Positions 59,680 to 64,000 of a DNA stretch of 64,000 nt are shown here, in pieces; the first letter of the stretch is position 1; each line of letters opens with the position of its first letter. Where the stretch lies: the NCBI RefSeq assembly GCF_024733565.1, contig NZ_JANIOC010000009.1, positions 108,801-172,800 of the forward strand. The letters are read 5' to 3'. The stretch comes from Rossellomorea sp. SC111 (lineage in GTDB: Bacteria; Bacillota; Bacilli; Bacillales; Bacillaceae_B). The translations under genes and the position numbers were made by a program. The notes beneath the pieces were generated by a model. That model made no database searches, was not told where the DNA came from, and was given only the letters and a program-made list of their open reading frames with translations.

Positions 59680-61596
59680 ATGAGCTCACAGTCCAAAGCA
59701 CTATCCATGGGGACACCGAAAGATAACATGCACTTCCTTGAAAAAATTAAGCCTCACGCCGAATTGATCGCTGCCCTCATCAGCGGTGTGTTCATACTAC
59801 TCGGATGGCTGACATCAAATGATGACTCAAGCATGAGCATCATCTTCTACCTCCTTGCCTTTGCCATCGGAGGTTTCGCCAAAGCGAAAGAAGGAATCGA
59901 AGAAACCATCGAAAACAAAGAACTCAATGTGGAAATGCTGATGATTTTTGCCGCAGTCGGTTCCGCCATCATCGGGTACTGGACGGAAGGTGCGATTCTG
60001 ATCTTCATCTTCGCAGTCAGCGGCGCCCTTGAAACGTATACAATGAACAAAAGTCAAAAGGAAATCTCAGCCCTCATGCAGCTTCAGCCGGAAGAAGCCT
60101 GGCTTGTCACAGGCTCAGGAGAAAAGAAAGTCACTGTTTCAAGCCTTGAAATCGGTGATCATATCCTGATCAAACCGGGTGAACGGGTACCGACGGACGG
60201 TGTGGTCGTAAAAGGCACCACATCCATCGATGAAGCAGCGATTTCCGGTGAAGCCGTCCCCGTTACTAAGGGACAGCGGGATGAGGTCTTCGCTGGAACG
60301 GTCAATATCAACGGAGCCATCACGGTTGAAATGACCAAGCCGAGCAGCGAAACCCTTTTCCAAAAAATCATCGACCTGGTGCAATCGGCCCAAAGCGAGA
60401 AATCCCCTTCCCAGCAGTTCATCGAACGCTTCGAAGGAACGTATGTAAAAGTCGTCCTCGCCGTAGTACTCCTGATGATGTTCCTCCCTCACTTCATCCT
60501 TGGATGGAGCTGGACGGAAACATTCTACCGGGCCATGGTCCTTCTCGTCGTCGCTTCACCATGTGCCCTGGTCGCTGCCATCATGCCGGCAAGTCTTTCG
60601 GCCATCTCAAACGGTGCCCGTCACGGGATCCTTTTCAAAGGCGGCGCCCACCTGGAGAACTTGAGTAACATCAAAGCGATTGCCTTTGATAAAACAGGAA
60701 CCTTGACGAAAGGGAAACCCGTCGTGACCGATATCCTTATAGCAGACACGATGAATGAGAGAGACGTAATAAGCGCAGTTGCTTCCATTGAAAATCAGTC
60801 TAACCACCCACTCGCACAGGCTATCGTCGGGCACGCAACCCGAGAGTTCAATATAGAACTTTTCCAGCCTGATTCCCTAGAGGATGTATCCGGATGGGGA
60901 GTCAAAGCCCTTGTGGACGGATCAGAATGGAAAATCGGGAAAGCCGACTTTGTGGATAAAATGTTGGCAGAACGGTTCATGAACGGAGCTTACGGAAGAA
61001 TTTCCTCTGAAGGGAAGACGACCGTTTTTGTGGCAAAAGAAAATGAAATCATCGCATTGATTGCCCTGAAAGACGTCGTCCGGAATGAAACCATCGAAGC
61101 ACTGAAGCTTCTTGAAAAAGAAGGTGTCCAGACGATCATGCTGACAGGCGACAATGAAAAAACAGCCCGTGCCATCGCAGAAGAAGCAAAAGTCGCTTCC
61201 TTTATTGCCGAATGCCTGCCGGAAACGAAGGTAGACGAACTGAAAAAATTGAAGGTCCAATTCGGTACAGTCGGTATGGTCGGGGACGGGATCAATGACG
61301 CACCTGCCCTCGCGACAGCCAACGTCGGAATCGCCATGGGAGAAGGAACCGACGTCGCCCTGGAGACAGCCGATGTCGTCCTGATGAAAAACGACCTGAC
61401 CCGGATCGCCGAAGCCATCAAGCTATCGAAAAAAATGAAGCGCATTGTCCAGCAGAACGTCGTTTTCTCCATCGCGGTCATCATGCTCTTGATTGCCTCC
61501 AACTTCCTGCAGATCCTCGACCTGCCCTATGGAGTCATCGGCCATGAAGGAAGTACGATATTGGTTATTTTAAATGGATTACGTTTATTGAAATAA
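59680..61596 (+). CDS. zosA: Heavy-metal P-type ATPase (ZosA-like)
   Basis: A 638-aa P1B-type ATPase without an N-terminal metal-binding domain. Membrane motif VVASPCALVAAI (CPx-type), phosphorylation site DKTGTLTKGK (Asp337), HP locus NQSNHPLAQ, ATP-binding GDGINDAPAL and TGDNEKTA. Length and architecture match B. subtilis ZosA (YkvW), a PerR-regulated zinc transporter induced by peroxide; the PerR box upstream supports this. AAGGAGGAA before ATG. Direction and metal are inferred from the family. Confidence 0.87.
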   Translation: MSSQSKALSMGTPKDNMHFLEKIKPHAELIAALISGVFILLGWLTSNDDSSMSIIFYLLAFAIGGFAKAKEGIEETIENKELNVEMLMIFAAVGSAIIGYWTEGAILIFIFAVSGALETYTMNKSQKEISALMQLQPEEAWLVTGSGEKKVTVSSLEIGDHILIKPGERVPTDGVVVKGTTSIDEAAISGEAVPVTKGQRDEVFAGTVNINGAITVEMTKPSSETLFQKIIDLVQSAQSEKSPSQQFIERFEGTYVKVVLAVVLLMMFLPHFILGWSWTETFYRAMVLLVVASPCALVAAIMPASLSAISNGARHGILFKGGAHLENLSNIKAIAFDKTGTLTKGKPVVTDILIADTMNERDVISAVASIENQSNHPLAQAIVGHATREFNIELFQPDSLEDVSGWGVKALVDGSEWKIGKADFVDKMLAERFMNGAYGRISSEGKTTVFVAKENEIIALIALKDVVRNETIEALKLLEKEGVQTIMLTGDNEKTARAIAEEAKVASFIAECLPETKVDELKKLKVQFGTVGMVGDGINDAPALATANVGIAMGEGTDVALETADVVLMKNDLTRIAEAIKLSKKMKRIVQQNVVFSIAVIMLLIASNFLQILDLPYGVIGHEGSTILVILNGLRLLK

Positions 61597-61604
61597 TGAT
61601 GGGA

Positions 61605-61634
61605 AGCATCCAGCCTTGGTTGGGTGCTCTTTTT
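61605..61634 (+). terminator. Terminator of zosA
   Basis: AGCATCCA and TGGGTGCT with an 8-base loop, one G-U, then C and five T. Confidence 0.8.
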
Positions 61635-61759
61635 GCATGGAACTTATCCACACCACCCCTTCTATCCTTTATCCACATATGAATAACTTTCGATCCCTCT
61701 AACACCTCCACTCCATGACCTCTCAATTCTCTAACCATTTCCGTTCCCTCTCCCTATAC

Positions 61760-61785
61760 GTTTAACAAATCCTCTTCAGTGGTAA
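61760..61785 (+). promoter_or_regulatory. Candidate SigB promoter of ydaP
   Basis: GTTTAA (61760-61765), 14-base spacer, TGGTAA (61780-61785), against consensus GTTTAA-N12/15-GGGTAT. B. subtilis ydaP belongs to the general stress regulon. Confidence 0.55.
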
Positions 61786-61816
61786 AAATCACTATATACA
61801 AGAAGGAGGTTCAACT

Positions 61817-63538
61817 ATGGGACATAAACTCGCAGGACAGGCAGCTGCCGATATTATGGAACAATGGAAGATCAAGCATGTATTCGGTCTCCCCGGCGAT
61901 TCCATCAATCACTTTGTCGACGTGCTACGAAGTGAGAAAGAGGAAATTGAGTTCATCCAGGTCAGACATGAGGAAGTCGGGGCACTCGCCGCCTCCTCGT
62001 ATGCGAAACTCACAGGCAATATCGGGGTATGCTTATCCATTGGCGGACCCGGGGCCATCCACCTGTTAAATGGATTGTATGACGCAAAGGCGGACGGAGC
62101 ACCCGTGTTGGTTTTGGCCGGACAGGTCGCAACAGAAGAGCTTGGCATGGATTCATTCCAGGAGGTTCATCTGGACCGTGTGTTTGCTGACGTTTCGGTA
62201 TACTGTGAACGGGTTTCTTCACCTGAATCACTTCCTGACCTCATGAATCAGGCAATCAGGACCGCATACGCCAAAAAAGGCGTGTCTGTGCTGATCATCC
62301 CTGACGATATCCCGGGTCAAAAAATCAAGGATACCATAAAAGATACATCAAGTATCCCGGCTGCGACCATCGCCGCTCCCCTTGAACAAGACGTGAAGAC
62401 CGGAATGGAATACGTACATAAAGCACAACGTCCGGTCATCCTTGCAGGAACGGGATCCAGGCATGCCGCCCGTGAACTCGAGGCATTCGCCGAAAAAATC
62501 GCGGCTCCGGTCATCTTTACGCTTCCATCTAAAGGGATATTCCCCGACCGGCATCCCCATAATCTCGGACAGCTCGGTCAAATCGGGACGAAGCCTGCAT
62601 ATGAAGCCATGGAAGAAGCCGATCTTCTCATCATGATCGGTACGTCGTTCCCTTATCGTGATTTCCTTCCCGATGATACGCCCGCCGTTCAGATTGATGC
62701 AGATCCGGCACAAATCGGAAAGAGATACCCTGTTTCCGTCGGGATCGTCGGAGATTCGAACCTTGTTTTGAAACAATGGAATAAACAGCTTCCTGTCAAA
62801 GAGGACCGAACATTTTTGGAAGAATGCCAGAACAATATGAAGAACTGGTGGAAGCATATTGAAAAAGACGAAGTCGAAGCGACGACGCCAATCAAGCCTC
62901 CACAGGTCATCGCGGCTCTTCAGAAAATTGCAGACGACGATGCGATCCTTTCCGTCGATGTCGGCAATGTGACCGTCTGGACCGCCAGACACTTTAAAAT
63001 GACCAACCAGAAAATGATTATTTCGAGCTGGATGGCAACCATGGGCTGCGGACTTCCAGGGGCGATCGCAAGCGGCATTGCTGAGCCTGAGCGTCAAACG
63101 ATTGCTGTATGCGGAGACGGCGGTTTCACCATGGTGATGCATGATTTCGTCACAGCGGTCAAATACAAGCTGCCGATCATCGTCGTCATCATGAACAACC
63201 GAAAGATCGGCATGATCAAATACGAGCAGGAGTCCATCGGTCACCTTGAATATGAAACCGACCTCCAGGACATTGATTTCGCCCAATTTGCCAAAGCATG
63301 TGGAGGGGAGGGCTATCGTGTCCTCAAACATGAGGACCTTCAGCCTGCATTTGAAATGGCTTCGAAATCTAATAAGCCGGTCATCATCGACTGTGTCATT
63401 GAAGACCAGCCGCCTCTACCCGGTAAGATCAACTTTGAACAGGCTGCCGGTTACTCAAAACACGTCATGAAAAAATTCTTCAAGAAGCATGAGGCCGAGA
63501 TGCCACCATTACGCAAAGCCATGAAACGACTATTTTAA
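61817..63538 (+). CDS. ydaP: Thiamine-diphosphate-dependent pyruvate oxidase (YdaP type)
   Basis: A 573-aa ThDP enzyme, same length as B. subtilis YdaP. N-terminal domain with catalytic Glu52 in VRHEEVGALAASSYAKLTG, middle FAD-fold-like domain (VILAGTGSRHAARELEAFAE), and C-terminal ThDP motif GDGGFTMVMHDF...NN. Close to PoxB/SpxB, which oxidise pyruvate to acetate or acetyl phosphate; electron acceptor (quinone or O2) cannot be told. AAGGAGGT before ATG. Probably stress induced through SigB. Confidence 0.9.
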   Translation: MGHKLAGQAAADIMEQWKIKHVFGLPGDSINHFVDVLRSEKEEIEFIQVRHEEVGALAASSYAKLTGNIGVCLSIGGPGAIHLLNGLYDAKADGAPVLVLAGQVATEELGMDSFQEVHLDRVFADVSVYCERVSSPESLPDLMNQAIRTAYAKKGVSVLIIPDDIPGQKIKDTIKDTSSIPAATIAAPLEQDVKTGMEYVHKAQRPVILAGTGSRHAARELEAFAEKIAAPVIFTLPSKGIFPDRHPHNLGQLGQIGTKPAYEAMEEADLLIMIGTSFPYRDFLPDDTPAVQIDADPAQIGKRYPVSVGIVGDSNLVLKQWNKQLPVKEDRTFLEECQNNMKNWWKHIEKDEVEATTPIKPPQVIAALQKIADDDAILSVDVGNVTVWTARHFKMTNQKMIISSWMATMGCGLPGAIASGIAEPERQTIAVCGDGGFTMVMHDFVTAVKYKLPIIVVIMNNRKIGMIKYEQESIGHLEYETDLQDIDFAQFAKACGGEGYRVLKHEDLQPAFEMASKSNKPVIIDCVIEDQPPLPGKINFEQAAGYSKHVMKKFFKKHEAEMPPLRKAMKRLF

Positions 63539-63544
63539 CAAAAG

Positions 63545-63570
63545 AGTGAGCCTGTAAAAGGGCTCGCTTT
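63545..63570 (+). terminator. Weak terminator after ydaP
   Basis: AGTGAGCC and GGCTCGCT with one G-U pair around a short A-rich loop; only three T follow. Confidence 0.5.
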
Positions 63571-63589
63571 CCCTATTGGAGGAATGAAT

Positions 63590-64000
63590 ATGAACAGTAT
63601 ATCCATCATTCAGTGGATTCTCCTTACCGTCATCATTCTCGCATTACTTATCCCGGCTGCCCTTATTCTTTATTTATGGATGACGGATGAAAAACAAAAA
63701 GAGCATGCGGTGTTAAGGAATTTCCCCGTTCTCGGAAAAATGAGATACATCCTCGAGAAGATCGGTCCTGAACTGAGACAATACCTCTTTCATAATGACA
63801 ACGAAGGAAAACCCTTCTCGAGACTTGAATACACGAATACGGTCATGGCGGGAAAATATAAATCCCGGATGCTCGGCTTCGGATCCGAGCGGGACTTCGA
63901 AAAGGAAGGGTACTACATACGCAACACCCTTTTCCCTGTCCAACGGGACGAACTCCGCATCGACAACTCACAAAAAGTCAAAACCAAAATTTACAAACTT
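63590..64000 (+). CDS. FMN-binding glutamate synthase family protein (YerD-like), 5' part
   Basis: Frame open to the right edge: 137 codons from ATG 63590, 7 bases after GGAGG. An N-terminal membrane helix (residues 5-30) is followed by HAVLRNFPVLGKMRYILEKI and GPELRQYLFHNDNEGKPFSR, then GFGSERDFEKEGYYIRNTLF. This is the usual start of the membrane-linked single-subunit glutamate-synthase-like oxidoreductases such as B. subtilis YerD; the FMN barrel lies beyond the window. Confidence 0.8.
   Translation, partial: MNSISIIQWILLTVIILALLIPAALILYLWMTDEKQKEHAVLRNFPVLGKMRYILEKIGPELRQYLFHNDNEGKPFSRLEYTNTVMAGKYKSRMLGFGSERDFEKEGYYIRNTLFPVQRDELRIDNSQKVKTKIYKL

Noticed and set aside
62348..63331. A 327-codon antisense frame inside ydaP
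   Set aside because: Opposite a full-length, well-recognised gene; a result of codon bias in the sense strand. The same holds for antisense frames over the repeat protein (54944-55666) and the XylFII-like gene (33957-34652).
1..64000. tRNA or rRNA genes, insertion sequences, prophage, replication origin
   Set aside because: Read for these on both strands; no transposase, integrase, phage or stable-RNA signature was recognised.

Overview
The window looks like chromosomal DNA of a Bacillaceae bacterium (a Bacillus/Rossellomorea-like Firmicute). Reasons: strong AGGAGG-type ribosome binding sites with frequent TTG and GTG starts, SigA promoters, one perfect cre box, PerR/Fur-type boxes, a SigB-type promoter, and gene order matching B. 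subtilis yfjO-yfjP-pdaA and yfkAB-yfkD-yfkE-yfkF. No rRNA, tRNA, prophage, IS transposase or CRISPR array was seen. The genus is inferred from general familiarity, not from a search.

Layout. 0-4.3 kb: end of a WYL regulator, a nucleoside hydrolase, a metallo-beta-lactamase-fold hydrolase, a small DUF3953-like protein and an ECF sigma/anti-sigma pair. 4.3-8.3 kb: VOC protein, then an operon with a YcnK-like copper regulator (DeoR helix-turn-helix plus NosL domain), a PepSY membrane protein and a FixH/YtkA-like lipoprotein. 8.3-13.9 kb: TetR-MFS efflux operon, a MarR gene divergent from a CidA/CidB pair, a tract of degenerate tandem repeats, and NagZ. 13.7-19.7 kb: a tightly packed minus-strand series with two APH-fold kinases, a P-loop kinase-like protein, an MBL hydrolase, an alpha/beta hydrolase, a TraB-like DUF5694 protein and two membrane microproteins. 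19.9-28.7 kb: malate:quinone oxidoreductase, a MarR-MMPL exporter pair (ydgGH-like), a GntR regulator coupled to a fatty-acid hydroxylase, an ABC-2 exporter and a DUF6526 protein.

29-39 kb holds a monosaccharide uptake and sensing locus on the minus strand. A cre-controlled transporter (lipoprotein, double ATPase, permease) is followed by a membrane-anchored sugar binder, a YesM/LytS-type kinase, a YesN-type regulator and a second lipoprotein binder. This is the arrangement of the clostridial XylFII-LytS-YesN xylose sensor. 39-41 kb: an ABC-F ribosome-protection gene preceded by a leader with a short coding sequence and mutually exclusive RNA hairpins, the layout of an antibiotic-inducible attenuator.

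41-64 kb: TerC family protein, Old Yellow Enzyme next to a headless TetR remnant, RlmD/YfjO, AlkA, PdaA, a DUF4825 lipoprotein, class I fumarase, yfkAB, yfkD, a large cysteine-rich tandem-repeat protein inserted between yfkD and yfkE, the yfkE Ca2+/H+ antiporter, stress proteins, yfkF, a ZosA-type P-type ATPase, a YdaP-type pyruvate oxidase and the start of a YerD-like gene. This half carries about a dozen copies of a short REP-like element with core AGGGACGGACCT, including a perfect 59-bp palindrome and one copy read in frame inside an OsmC gene.

The strongest candidates for new biology are the alternating-repeat cysteine-rich protein (53.4-55.9 kb), the ABC-F leader (40.6-40.8 kb), the REP family (46-58 kb) and the YcnK-PepSY-FixH operon (5-7.4 kb).
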